Shown here piece by piece: positions 44,691 to 59,700 of a DNA stretch of 64,000 nucleotides (within the stretch, counting starts at the first letter, position 1; each line of letters begins with the position of its first letter). Under the pieces are notes generated by a model, which was not told where the DNA came from, made no database searches, and saw nothing but the letters and a program-made list of their open reading frames with translations. This DNA comes from Riptortus pedestris. Taxonomy: Eukaryota; Arthropoda; Insecta; Hemiptera; Alydidae. Position numbers and translations under genes: made by a program. Location: assembly GCA_019009955.1 (NCBI GenBank), contig CM032228.1, positions 99,583,501 to 99,647,500 of the forward strand, read 5' to 3'.

Positions 44691-45393
44691 ACTAACATTT
44701 TAATCCTCTTAAAAAGAGGCTTCTTACAGCAGGGCAAATAGAGAATAGAAGTTGTGATGAGATCATCAGAGTATGAGGTGAGATCATATTTCAGTGTGTG
44801 GGATAATTGCTTCGTCACTTTTTTTTTTTCATGATAAACAATATAATAATCGTCAATACCTTTGAAAGCTGTTTAGAATTTATTAATCCTATGTTTTGGA
44901 ACAGAATTTTATATACTACGTAATTTCCTTCTCATGTCATTTTATTTAATATGAGTACAAGGAAGTCAAGAACAAGCGGTGCCCATATACAATATTTTAA
45001 CTTCAAAACCTCATTTTTAAATCACCCGAACCCGAGGTCTATAATGGAAATAATATTTGATGATAACTAGTTATGGGAATAGTGAGGAGGGGAGGGGAAT
45101 TTATTTCTTTAATTTTATTTAACAATCACAGCTTTATTCATTTTCTTTGATTGTCAATTGAGAATATGTATGAAAATTTAACTCAGCCAGTATTTAGCTT
45201 GTTGGTAGGGTAATGAGAGGCAGATCGGATTAACTACCGAGCTGTATATAATCCCATATTTGATTATACAGTACAAACATGAATCTATTAAGTTGACACT
45301 ATGTTTCAAATTGTTCAAGCTTCAACAATAGTTTAATGCGACAAGAGAAGTGATAAATATTTTCTTTTAGCTTAACAAATGTCATTATTGTTG

Positions 45394-45430
<37 letters not shown>

Positions 45431-45898
45431 GATTAAGATTGTAGGTAAATAAAAAATTGCCAGGAATAGAATAAAATATTTAAAATTGGTGACAAATCTA
45501 CAGAGCTAGTATCTACAAGGCAAAAATCACTAAATAACGCATCCCCATACAATGCATAACACTGCCAACAGATGGCATTTGATTTTTTCGACTTACTACA
45601 ATATTAGAAATACTAAACTAACTAAAACACATAAAAAAATTGTTTTAGTTACACGCCTAAAGATAAGAAATTATGCCTAAAGGATATTAGATGATAATGG
45701 CATTATATAAAATTGTTTATATTAATATGAACACTCTGTGAACCATAATTAAAAATAAAAATACATATAACCACGCCATATATCTTAAGCTTGAATTTAG
45801 AACGTTTTTGTCTTTGTAGGTTTAAAATATTTGTAATTATCAGTTACAATAATTTTGATGCCTGTTGTTTTTATTTAAAAAAGTACATGTGTGTGTGT

Positions 45899-45961
<63 letters not shown>

Positions 45962-47895
45962 TGTGTGCGCGCGCGCAAATGTAACCAATGTATAATTCCG
46001 CAAATAGTGGAAACTTAAATTTATATATAATTCTTTATTAATTAAATATATGTCTCTATATTTCATTAAATGGCCTCTAAAATTTTGAAAAGCAGGCCAA
46101 ATTTCTTGTATTTGCAGCTACAAGTTTTAGATTATTGATTAACGGACGCATTTACGAAACAAGAACTATTAAAACTAACAATGAAGAAAAAGAAATATTT
46201 TCAATATTCCATAAATTATAGGTTCATTTTAATGTCTGCAGAGCGGCTTTCCACAACGAATACCCGTAATTTAATAAAAATATAGTGAATCAAATCTTTG
46301 GAATGTACAAGAACAGACGTTAACAGTTAACAATTACTTTTACGCTATTCCTTTCAGGCCGCTGAAAAGAAATCCTCGGTAAACGTGGTTTCATAGGGAA
46401 GGTATTAGAGGCCTTTTCAGATCCCCAGATATTGTGCGGTTTAAAGAAGGATTGAGTCAGGGTCTGTAAGAAGCTTAAAGATAAAATATTAGTCAGGTAT
46501 ACTTCACGCCAGGTTCTACATAATTCCAACTTCTTGTTCGCGTAAATCCTTACATGGAAATTGTAATGCTCACTTCTATCGGAGCAGAATAATATGTTTA
46601 AATCTGGCAGTGATAAAATAAACTATTAGTTCCAATAAAAGTAAAATAGTATATTTTCAATATTAACACAATTGACATTTACTAAAGAAAAAAACACAGC
46701 CTCCCTGGTATTTGAACTATATAGTGGAACCAGTAAGAAAGTCGACCAATCAAAGAAAATATTTAAAATCATGTCGCCATTCATAATTATGCATTTATTT
46801 TCTATTCATCGGTCACCGTATTACCATGACTACAGCATGTTACCTCTGACTCTGTACGAAATTCATTTCTCTAAGGTTCTTGAGTTAATAAAAAATTAAC
46901 AGTTGAGGCTCATAAACAGTACCATAGAAACTGATATGGTCAGGTTAGAATCTCTGTTCATGGATTTCTTAGCACTAAACTTCAGCCATTAATTCACTAT
47001 AACTCCAAAATAGTACAAACAAAATCCCGCCCCAACCAGTTCTAAAACACTACGGTACAGTTAGTTAAAGAAAATTGTCATCAAATAATGGACTTTTGCC
47101 TAGCAAAAATCAATATTTATACCGATATTTAGCCCAATAATCTCTGTAAAATCTGGATATTTCTTAAGTCCGTAGTTATAATATACACACACAAAAAAAT
47201 TATAATGAACCTCAGCATGTTACATATATTATGAAGGTTGCAAAAGCCAATTTTTAGAACATTAGCTAGACAAATATAGTTAAAAATCCTTGTCAATATA
47301 AGTCAATATATAGTTAGAAAAAGGCTATTTGAGCATATGTGGCATGAGGTTTATGGTGAGTATCCAAGAGGAACAACGACGAACTTTTGGAAACAAAAGA
47401 TTAAATATATTATATAAAGTTTATTGGCTGTTTTCTGCGCACTTCTGCCGATATCAATCCTCTCTGCTGTGCGGTGTAGGGAAGTATTTATAAGATCAAC
47501 GACTTTTCCCTCTTCTTAATGACCACGACAAAGCGCAATTTATTTGCTTTAAGTACCGTAAGAGGCCTTCCCTCCGCCTTCATCAAGTTTATTGCTTAGT
47601 TGTCAGGTTTTAATTGGTATTATAAGTTCAAATAGTACTGAAAAGAATTATATCAAAAACCTAGATGTGCTTATTACAGAAAGCCTTTTGCACATTTTCC
47701 TGATGAAAATGATTAGACGTCTAACCTTTTTGAACTTGTTTCATAAATATTGTAATATTAACCCTTGTTAAAAGGGTAGCTAACATCCAAACACAAATTT
47801 ATCGTGTTAAATGAATAATTACAATTTTCAGGATTCTGTGTATACGAGTCACACCAGTGTTACATTTGTAGTACTGGTCTACCAATAATAATTTA
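44691..47895. other. Intergenic with (TA)n and (GT)n arrays
   Basis: (TA)n at 45398-45429 and (GT)n at 45889-45967 followed by (GC)4. No gene. Frames at 45791, 46320 and 46672 are repeat translations or lack motifs. Confidence 0.5.
45889..45976. repeat. (GT)n microsatellite with GCGC end
   Basis: About 38 GT units with two interruptions (TCTG, TATG), then GCGCGCGC. Open frames on both strands across it are artefacts. Confidence 0.95.
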
Positions 47896-48123
47896 TCAGG
47901 ATCAATAAGAAGGCCAAGTCCTCTACTGTTTTTTAATATAATGCAGATTGCACTTTCGGAGTCAACGCTCCATCCTCAGTGCCGCGACTCTGTCGCCCGG
48001 CGGTCATGGTCCTGGCAACGCAGCTTTAATCAGCAGGCACTGAGGATGGAGCGTTGACTCCGAAAGTGCACTCTGCATTATATTAAAAACCAGTAGAGGA
48101 CTTGGCCTTCTTATTGATCCTGA
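47896..48123. mobile_element. Foldback element with near-identical 88-bp arms
   Basis: 47896-47983 and 48036-48123 are inverted copies with only about two mismatches in 88 positions, around a 52-nt loop. Each arm, read in the appropriate direction, contains CACTGAGGATGGAGCGTTGA, CTCCGAAAGTGCA and TCTGCATTATATTAAAAA. GGAG pairs with CTCC, and AGTGCA with TGCATT, as in a hammerhead fold, but the core has CTGAGGA where CTGATGA is expected. Arm identity points to recent origin or gene conversion. Confidence 0.85.
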
Positions 48124-49071
48124 TCAATTGGTTCCTCTACCATCCAGCATATTCCAGAAATAATAATTTAATTCAGGAACACATAGTGCCATTAAATGTC
48201 TTCTTATTTATTGAACGTGTGTCTTAATTTTAGTTTCAATATAATCGACGTCAATCCTCGGCATGTTTTTATTACAAAGTTTAGGTACATGTAGGGGTCC
48301 ACCATCTTCATAATCTAGTCTAGTTGGGAGCTAGGTAGGAAAGCAGCCTAGCATTGTAATAAATGTTTTGTGCAGGATTGACAATGTATTTTTTCATTGC
48401 TGTATTGATTGCCCCTACCTCTCAGCAGAAGCCATCTATTATAAAGAAGAACTTGTTGATTTGATCCTCTATACTTCATCTACATTCGAAATCATGAGGT
48501 AAGGTAGTAGTTGCTATAAGTTTGTAGTAGAGCTATTAGCGTGACGAGTAACATGGCCGACTAACTCAGCACACAGAGCCCCTAATGGAAGGCCCCTATA
48601 ATTGATTTGTGCTAAGTCACTATGAGTTATAGTCATACAATAGCCTACACATTCACATTAATAAAGGCTGCCTCGGCTACCACCTCACAACACACACTCA
48701 CTAACTACACTTTATTGAGATTTACCACACCCCTCCTACTCAGGCTAATATTTCCATTGAGAATATCTAGTGGATACGAGAATAACGGTAATTTGTTTAG
48801 GAACAATAAGGGTGGTGAATTCATAATTTGGTGTATTCTCGACTTTCCCAAAAACAAAAATTTCTCCTGCCTTTTTGGCTACGTTTGTGATACAAGGGTA
48901 AGGGGGGGGGCGGAGGAGTTGGCTAGTGGTAGTGTGTTGGGAGAGTCCAATCTCCAACCCGAGGCAATTGAATAGCTGATAGAATGCTCTATCTAGTAGA
49001 TCTTACAAAGTATCACTTTAAAACTAGCCCAAATCCCTAGTAACTTCTTTAAGTCTTTTAATACTGTTCAT
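48124..49071. other. Intergenic, no recognised feature
   Basis: A short G tract lies at 48902-48910. A 117-codon plus-strand frame (48622-48975) has no motif or codon signature I can support. Confidence 0.45.
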
Positions 49072-49559
49072 AAAAAAAAAAGTCCGTCATGCAGGGGCTG
49101 CGTTAACTAAGTAGATATCCCGCGTGCGCCACGTATTTGCATTTATTTCAAAACTTAAAAGTTCAATGAGAACAATATTTGGTATTTAAGCTTCAAATAA
49201 AGTGCTTCATAATATAATAGAATATTCTTAATTTGAGATGAGTAAGAGTGGGGGTTTACTGATCACCTAAAACTAAAAAATGCAAATATCTCAGTTAATA
49301 ATCAAGATAGTGAAGAAATGTACATAACAACATTTATAGAACATTACATTTGCAATACAATTAGTTCTATACAACTTTTCGATCCGACGCATATTAACGG
49401 AGATATTAAGAATTGTAGAAATTCTCCCCCTCTAAACACCCCCTTCCCCTGGTCCGATTTCAGCCATTAACGAACTTGATCTTTCTTTTTACATAAAACG
49501 ATTATATATCAAGTTTGGTAACGATAAGACAAAAATTGCGACCGCTAGAGCGGTAACAG

Positions 49560-49636
<77 letters not shown>

Positions 49637-49767
49637 CACAGTTTTGAACAGACCTCATTTTCGTCATGTCCTGGGTAGGATTGATGGACATTTGAAGAAA
49701 AATTTCGAAAATCGCGACATGAGTACAACCTCAATAGCTGATTTCCCTCAAGGGAAATCTGCTAAAA
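49072..49767 (-). mobile_element. HINE-like element, complete, subfamily A
   Basis: On the minus strand it runs from TTTTAGCAGATTTCCCTTGAGG (49767) through the 5' block, TA array (49564-49632), ACCGCTCTAGCGGTCGC and the interior to GGGATATCTACTTAG. The stem-loop ACGCAGCCCCTGCATGAC and GGACTTTTTT follow at 49072. The 3' subterminal repeat has two changes. A SINE head abuts the 5' end. Confidence 0.78.
49564..49632. repeat. (TA)n array in HINE
   Basis: About 34 TA units, in the standard position of the family. Confidence 0.95.
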
Positions 49768-49768
49768 G

Positions 49769-49826
49769 CGGGGCTCAGGTTGGCCGTGCGAGATAAGGCG
49801 ATGGTCTTAATGTCTCATGGTAGACA
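49769..49826 (+). repeat. tRNA-derived SINE, head fragment against a HINE end
   Basis: GCGGGGCTCAGGTTGGCCGT, GCGAGATAAGGCGATGG and CTCATGGTAGAC match the head only. The sequence stops before the B box and continues AAAAAAATACACTGG. Confidence 0.75.
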
Positions 49827-51498
49827 AAAAAATACACTGGCTAAAAAGTATTTTTCAGGCTTAGAACATGATTAGCATTTATGACTAGCATACTTTAGAT
49901 TCTGATTTCGAATAGCCATGTATTGTTCATCTTAGTTCTTTCCTAGTCTAAAACATGAGTACTTCATATACATTTCTACCAGTGACAAAAGTAGGGGTTT
50001 ACTTTGTAGACGACATTGACGACCTATACGTAGTGATTGATCAATTGGACGCACACTTGAGTGGTTTATAGGGTTTTTGCTACCTCGGGCGTCTAATTGA
50101 AAAATGGCCTAGCTCTTACCTTATGCGATAATAGCGCTTAGATTACACATTAAAATGGCACTTTACTTTAATCAAGCATCTTACACTGAAAATAAAAAAA
50201 GAGCCATACATACTTTTATATTATGTATACAATGTCCTGCATTAACAAGTGGTTACCTATCAACCTGAACTGTTCCTGGTCCTATGTACATTGTGTATGA
50301 GTATCTCATTATTTATTACTTAAAAAGTTTAGAAAATATATTTAAGGCATTATTCAAGTCTAACACTAAACTGGAAAAGAAATTTTGTTTTGTTTTATAT
50401 AAATAATTTTAGAATATTATGTGAATACATTTCTTTAAATTTTACAAAATGCATTTACACTTATAAAATACATTCACTATTATATTATTTAAAATTCCAT
50501 TAATAAAGTTTATAAAATACACCAATTTAAAATTATATATAATAAATTAATCTCGTTAACAATATTAATGCCATCATAAATATATAACTTGTAATTTGTG
50601 GCTTGTAATTTACTGATATGATTTGTTGATAGTCTTATGAATTTCCATATGCTTTTCATTATTCAGAGAAACCTATATCTTTGCTTAATGATAGGAAACA
50701 AATAGTAGCGTCTCATGGACACACCTGTTCTCTACATTTCCTGTATCAACAAAACGCTACTGAGAATACATAAGAGCTTATCCCAGGAAGCTGTAAAGTT
50801 ATTGGGTGCCTCCTACGGTCACTATTACATCCAGAACCGAATATGGACGAAAAATTGATACAGATTTAAAAAAAGAAATCTGATTCCGATGTAGATTTCT
50901 ATTCTAAAATTGATTTTGTTTAAATTGTTTTATAATCATTTTATTAAGTTTTATGCCAAATTAATAATAATAAGTTGTAAGAACTAATAAATTCCTTTTG
51001 TACGCTCATTTTGTTGTTGTTAAACTAAAAAACATATTTTTTATAACAAGTGGCTCGTGTTATAAAAATATTAATTTCTTTCAATTTATTAAGCATAAGC
51101 ATGCTTTATAAATGACGAAAAACGTGTCTCCACCTTAAAGAGACAACTTACTTGATCACAAACTACTTTGTCACAGATTTTTATGACAAATATTTTGAAT
51201 TTTTATTTGATAATTAAAAATAATAATAAATGGTAGTTTTCTTGTGCGTAATAACATACTTCAGACATGAAGTTCCTTAATTTATTATTAATCAAAGAAA
51301 ACATTTTTAATATATTTAACACATCCGGGCAGTGCATTAAAGATTACTACTCGTGAAAATAATACGCTTCTCTTGAAATATTTATATTTGTGATTGGGTG
51401 ATTGAAGAATATTATTGTATCTTGTTCTACAATATGCTTATGTGTTATACTATTTCAGTAAAACAAGTTCATGTTTTGTTTCACGAACAGTATTTTTT

Positions 51499-51552
<54 letters not shown>

Positions 51553-52833
51553 GAAAAGCCTTTATTTTTCTCTCCTATAAAATCTGTTGACAGGAGTCAT
51601 TCGACTACAACTTAAATATTAAAATAAGATGGTTTGAGTTACCCCAATGCATAACTTCATAAGTTAACCAATTTTAGAAATAATCGTAGAATATTAGTTA
51701 TAGAGATATAGATCTATAACTATCTTTATTAATACATTATAATAAGAAGCAACACAATTTTAGTCTTTTACTTTATTCTTCAATATGGCCATACTTGTAA
51801 AGGCTTTTGCCCACAGTCAATCCCAAAAAAGATATCGTTCCAAAATGTTTCAGTTATTCATTGACATCACTCAAGAGAAGTCAGATGTAGAGGTTGCTCT
51901 GAATATAAGAGAATTCTAGGCTTTCTTAAATTAACAACCTAGTAAAATAAATCAAATTTCCATATTTTATATGACAGTATGGTTTTGAGCATACTGCCAT
52001 TTGGTTTGAATGAGATAAGCTGTTGGATAAATAAGATGAGAAAGAAGATGGGATATAGGGCGGAAACAGACTTTGAAGCGAATTCCGGTCGTCCCAAAAT
52101 CAATTCATCTTGTCCTCCTTCTCATGAAGAGACGCTCAAGTATTAATGCTACATTTTTTACTCAATCATTTTACCAGTAGAGGGTTTAGTTATATGTAAA
52201 ACATAAATTCGTCAGCTTCGGTTCAGTAATTGGTAAAATGGTAATCAAATTTGTTGCCATAATATATCTTGATAATAATATCAATCGACAGAGATACATA
52301 GCAGATGGAGATATTATAGCAAATAAATAAATAGCACGTAGTCATACAATTAGGGAATTTTATGCTGAGAGACCTCCCCCCCCCCTCTCCCCGTGGGAGA
52401 ACAAATAGAAGATTTCTAATCACGGCAGAACTTGTAAAGATGAGAGGATGCTAATCAGGAAACAATGGTCGGGAAGCATAATGTAGAGGAATTATCAGCG
52501 AGTATTATTGGAATCGGATATGAAGCAATCAGGCGGTAGGCCCGACCCAAATCTACCGCAGCTTCCATCAGAATTAAGGTCCCCATCAGTTCACAATTAC
52601 CATAAGCAGATACTCATTACGAGGATTATTTCCTATTTTCGCACAGCCCAACCAATCTGTTTGAAAGTAAGGTCTCCGTCTTTTAGTTTCTGCAGTTCTT
52701 AGGCCATTAAGTTACCAAGAAATCAACACAAAATGGATTTACTTATTGAAACCAATTAAACACTAACCATTCTAGGACAATGTTATATAATGGAGACGAT
52801 AAATACCTGAAATGGAGAAAGTGTTTAATAAAA
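49827..52833. other. Intergenic with one (TA)n array
   Basis: (TA)n at 51502-51548 without HINE flanks, and a C10-type tract at 52376-52386. No gene, RNA or other repeat was recognised. Confidence 0.5.
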
Positions 52834-53303
52834 TAAAGTCCGTCACGCAGGAGCTGCGTAAACTAAGCAGATTTTCCACCTGAAGTTTTGGAATAGGGAA
52901 ATCTGCCTCCTAATAACAGTAGTAGTAACGAGTCTCTAAACCAGTTTCATGAGTGCCGAACAGTTAAGGAAACGTCCGAACTAGCTTTCGGTGGAAAGTC
53001 CCGAATAGAACCAACTTAATTAAAATAAAAATATCTCGGTTAATATTCAAAATAGAGAATAAATGTATATAAAATTATTTATAGTAAATTTAATTAACAA
53101 TAGGATTGTTTTTATACAATTTTTCGATCCAACGCATAATAACGGAGATATTTTGAATTGTAGAAAATCCCCTTCTCTAAACCCCCCCTCCTACTTGTCA
53201 GATATCAGCCATTAACGAACTTGATCTTTCTTTTTACATAAAACGATTTAATATCGAGTTTGGTAACGATAAAACAAAAATTGCAACCACTAGAGCGTTA
53301 ACA

Positions 53304-53357
<54 letters not shown>

Positions 53358-53569
53358 TCAAAAATGAATAGGGATATTGGTTATTTTTTTCTTATCCTAT
53401 TAATTTAAATTAAATCGACCTAAATTAAATAACTTTTTTATGGGGGAAAAAGACAATAATTTCTATTAAATATTAATGATATTTATAATTAAAAAAACAA
53501 AAACAAATGCTAGGCCACATAAATACCACAAAACCTACCAACCTACCAATATCCCTATTCATTTTTGAG

Positions 53570-53602
<33 letters not shown>

Positions 53603-53743
53603 GATATATATATATAATTTTGAACGAACCTCATTTTCGTCATCTCCTGGGTAGGATTGATGGACATTAGAAGACATTTTTCGAAAATCGCGTCATGATT
53701 TCGACCTCAATAGCTGATTTTCCTTAAGGGAAATCTGCTAAAA
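52834..53743 (-). mobile_element. HINE-like element, complete, subfamily B, with nested MITE
   Basis: On the minus strand it runs from TTTTAGCAGATTTCCCTTAAGG (53743) to the stem-loop (ACGCAGCTCCTGCGT) and GACGGACTTTA near 52834. The TA array is split by a 220-bp insert (53354-53575), leaving TA on both sides (53307-53353 and 53576-53616). The 3' interior has the subfamily B phrase (complement of CGAACTAGCTTTCGG near 52976). Confidence 0.78.
53354..53575. mobile_element. MITE with 24-bp perfect terminal inverted repeats, inserted at TA
   Basis: TCAAAAATGAATAGGG and eight further bases (53358-53381) are exactly inverted at 53545-53568, with TA on both outer sides. At 220 bp with no coding frame and a TA target, it fits a Tc1/mariner-type miniature element. 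No related full-length element occurs in the window. Confidence 0.75.
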
Positions 53744-56614
<2,871 letters not shown>

Positions 56615-57020
56615 TAAATTTATTTATTGTGGAGAGTTCACTGTATTGCCATGAACAAAAACAGAAATAAATAAAAATATGGAAAAAAGTAACAAGAAAA
56701 GGTTAAACACTACAAACTAAGAACAAACAACAAAAAGAACCACATGTGAGAAAAAAAATAAACAAAAACGAAACGATAAATCCAAAAGCAAAAAAGTATC
56801 TTATTATGTAACCAGATAATTAAAAACTATTATGACTAATAATTCACAAAAAACAATTGTATATATTCAATTGTTAAAATTAAAACAAATAAATAAAAAT
56901 TGGTATGTACATAAATAAAATTATTAAATTACATTTTCTAAAATCTTATTTTAGCCACTGGTTATTAACAGACAAAAAGCTAAGATTTTATCTGTTAATA
57001 ACCAGTGGCATTCTTACATT
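56615..57020 (+). repeat. A-rich repeat related to 2.03-2.72 kb, ending in a palindrome
   Basis: It shares AGTAACAAGAAAA, ACAAACTAAGAAC and similar phrases with 2029-2160. It also contains TGGTTATTAACAGACAAAAA, which is close to the WLLTDNKL codons of the RNase H remnant at 2698. This suggests an internally deleted copy of the same LINE-derived repeat. Confidence 0.45.
56953..57010. repeat. Palindrome with 19-bp perfect arms
   Basis: GCCACTGGTTATTAACAGA and its exact inverse, TCTGTTAATAACCAGTGGC, are separated by about 18 nt. Confidence 0.85.
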
Positions 57021-58235
57021 GACCTCGATGAAGTGGGTTGAAGCAGCTTTAACATACAGGGTCCTTGGTACACGAAGCTCTATGGTGCCCAAGGAGCCAA
57101 CAGTTGTAGCAGATGAGAGGTAGTGGTATGTGACCCCGTAGCCAATCAAATCCAGTTTGGTAGAATAAGACAATCAAATGTAGCAAGATAAAGACCTAAA
57201 CTCTGTGGATTCTTCCCTATTTTTTTAAATCAATTACATTCTGATCTTTTAGTTTTCTTGGCATTATTTTTGATATTTCTTTTAAGTCATTACAATTAAA
57301 AATCCCCTTTATGATAATTTAATGATTTGTGAGGTTGTATACTAACTAATTAAATTATAATGCTTGCTTTTGACGCTACAATTAGGTCGGGGCAGTCAAA
57401 ACAAAGTGATCCACATTTTCTGTAATTTTTTAACGACGATGTCCTTAAACCATCTGTTGATGGTTTTGCCTTCTTCTTCTATTTTTGCAATAAAATATCG
57501 ATGAATTACATCCTGTACTTTGTCTGATTGCGTTTTGTGACATAAAACGAATGATTCAATATAATACTCCTTTGGCTGTATCAACCATTTTTTCACTTGT
57601 ATTGAAGCAAGAATGTTGCCAATATTCGCTGATATTGACGATATTGGGCTCCGCAAAAATAAAATTAACACAAATTACAGCCATATGGTCCTGAATTATT
57701 TTTAATTATACATTAATTTATTTTTTTTATAATTATGAATAATAAACAAATAAAATTCCACTGAAAATATAACTTAAATACTTTATCAACAAATTCACAA
57801 TTTCAGACGAGCAGCTGAAGTGAATTACTGAAATGAACTGTATTTTCCTTTAAATTATTACATTAGGGAATAGGACAGTAGACTGTTGAAATTTGCATAA
57901 CAACGCTCTCGTATCAATTCTCTCTAAACATGTTAAAGCAGCAGTGGCTTTATAATGTACAATTAATGTTGAATTACATTTAACCATATGGGGGCCTCCT
58001 TTCCTGAATAATATAGGAATGAAATTAAACTGCTATTATATGAGTATAATTTGTTGAAATTAAGGAGAGTCATTTCTCTTCCATGATTTTCCTTATAATT
58101 ATCTGAGGTACAATTTTCAGCCTTCAAAACCTTAGTCCTTGGCGAATTACAAATTATTAATTATGGGACCTTCTACAAAATTAGCCTCGCAAAATATCTC
58201 AGGGTTCATTGCTTGAAGCCATTTTAAATGTTCGT
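57021..58235. other. Intergenic; one unassigned minus-strand frame
   Basis: A 91-codon minus-strand frame (57396-57671; with VKKWLIQPKEYYIESFVLCH, WFKDIVVKKLQKMW) looks mildly protein-like and could be a retroelement or exon remnant. I recognise no family. Nothing else was found. Confidence 0.35.
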
Positions 58236-58408
58236 TCAGTGGGCTCTTTTAGGTAATAATGCTTTTCTACTTCGAATGCTAATGCGAGTAGTGAGTTCGA
58301 TTCTGACACGGTCAATTATGATTTATTTAAAGAGGAATTCATTGAGTACAATCTTTACCGACCCTCTGTAAGGGAGAATGGTATCCTCTCAATAACCAGC
58401 CTTGTTAG
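58236..58408 (+). repeat. tRNA-derived SINE, very degraded copy
   Basis: GAGTTCGATTCTGACACGG (B box), ATTTATTTAAAGAGGAATTC, GGGAGAATGGTATCCTCTC and AATAACCAGCCTTGTTAG follow the order of the family body with many changes. An old insertion. Confidence 0.45.
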
Positions 58409-58425
58409 TAACGCTAGCTTGAAGA

Positions 58426-58445
58426 GCGAGAGAGAGAGTGAGAGA

Positions 58446-58499
<54 letters not shown>
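58426..58499. repeat. (GA)n microsatellite at a LINE 3' end
   Basis: GA units with a few interruptions. On the minus strand (TC)n follows directly after GACAATAAAAACA, as simple repeats often follow the 3' end of CR1/Jockey-like LINEs. Confidence 0.9.
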
Positions 58500-58500
<1 letters not shown>

Positions 58501-58501
<1 letters not shown>

Positions 58502-58738
58502 TTTTTATTGTCATAGAAACAATGGTCCTCTCTTAAAGACAATAGACATGTATGTTTATTATTTTGATATTTACAAATTAAACTAAACTATTATAAATGA
58601 AATTAAAACTTACACAACGAACATAATGATACGAAAAAAATATTAAAAAATAAAGCTAATATACAAATTGTTTTGTCATATCCCCATCTCGGTCGTTAGA
58701 AAATGATTAATGCGGGCCCTTCGGATTGATGATGATGC
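58501..58738 (-). mobile_element. 3' UTR of a non-LTR retrotransposon, split from its ORF2 by a HINE
   Basis: The minus strand ends TTTAAGAGAGGACC, TTGTTTCTATGACAATAAAA, a typical LINE 3' terminus with an AATAAA-like signal, then a simple repeat. Upstream on the same strand, beyond the HINE (58739-59367), lies the matching ORF2 C-terminus. The two parts are therefore read as one element interrupted by a later insertion. Confidence 0.55.
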
Positions 58739-58862
58739 TTTTAGCAGATTTACCTTAAGGGAAATCAGATATTGAGGTCGTACTCATGACGCGATTTTCA
58801 AAAAATTTATTCAAATGTCCATCGATCCTACCCAGGAGATGACGAAAATGAGGTCCGTTCAA

Positions 58863-58922
<60 letters not shown>

Positions 58923-59367
58923 CTGTTAACACTCTAGCGGTCAAAATTTTTGTTTAATCGTCACCAAACTCGGTACTAAATCGTTTTATGTAAAAAGAAA
59001 GATCAAGTTCGTTAACGGCTGAAATCGGACCAGTGAGACGGGGGTTTAGAGGGGGGAATTTCGAAAATTCGAAATATCTCCGTTACTATACGTCGGATCA
59101 AAAAATTGTATAGAACCAATCTATTTGCTAATTAAATTTACTATAAATATTGTTATATACATTTATTCTCTATCGTGAATACTAACTGAAATATTTGCAT
59201 TTTTATTAAGTGTAAGGGACGAGCTGTGGTCGCTGCTATCCGACTCCGGCGAAGGCTAGTTCGGCCGTTTCCGTAACTGTTTGGCACTCGTATAAAGATG
59301 TCTCTATTGTATAACATTACGTGGGAAATCTGCTTAGTTTACGCAGCTCCTGCGTGGCGAACTTTTA
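58739..59367 (+). mobile_element. HINE-like element, complete, subfamily B, inserted in a LINE
   Basis: The 5' end CTTTTAGCAGATTTACC, the 5' block (CATCGATCCTACCCAGGAG), TA array (58866-58918) and CACTCTAGCGGTC are present. The subfamily B interior (AGGCTAGTTCGGCCGTTTCC) and 3' end CGTGGGAAATCTGCTTAG, stem-loop ACGCAGCTCCTGCGT, GGCGAACTTTT follow. The last motif has two changes from GACGGAC. Confidence 0.8.
58866..58918. repeat. (TA)n array in HINE
   Basis: About 26 TA units, standard position. Confidence 0.95.
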
Positions 59368-59371
59368 TTTT

Positions 59372-59700
59372 TTCAGTTAAAGTATTTAGCTCTCTTGCAG
59401 CAACAGCAGAGAAAGATTGGTGATATATGTTGGTTCCGCAGGCTGTCAGTTGGAAATTATTAACCAGTCTCTCACAATGCACGGGAATGAAACCGTCAAA
59501 AAAGATTTTTGGGCACTCCAAAATCCAGGATCTTCTTTGCAAGACATAATATATTTAAGCGCCGATACACTTTAGACGTGAGCCATCCAAAAGCTTCCAT
59601 GTACGATGTGATGTGCTCATCTCTCTTAGCATTGAATATATTCCTGATAGCTGACTTAAATGCTCTCTGAATTTTTATGTCGTCTGTAGATGTAATGTCT
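59372..59700 (-). pseudogene. Non-LTR retrotransposon ORF2 C-terminus, one frameshift
   Basis: Minus-strand translation gives KIQRAFKSAIRNIFNAKRDE, HITSYMEAFGWLT, YRRLNILCLAKKILDFGVPK, then in the next frame FFDGFIPVHCERLVNN and YHQSFSAVAARELNTL. This is the conserved region after the reverse transcriptase domain in Jockey/CR1-like LINEs (a LxxxQNRxxRxI-type helix, then the C-terminal SFxxxAxxxWN-like end). One extra base in the A6 run at 59498-59503 explains the frame change. The copy is cut on its 5' side by simple repeat at about 59701 and on its 3' side by the HINE at 59367. Its 3' UTR continues at 58738. The single lesion in about 110 codons makes it one of the younger coding remnants here. 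Confidence 0.7.

Noticed and set aside
45791..46066. C/V-rich and H/T-rich frames on opposite strands
   Set aside because: Direct translations of the (GT)n microsatellite.
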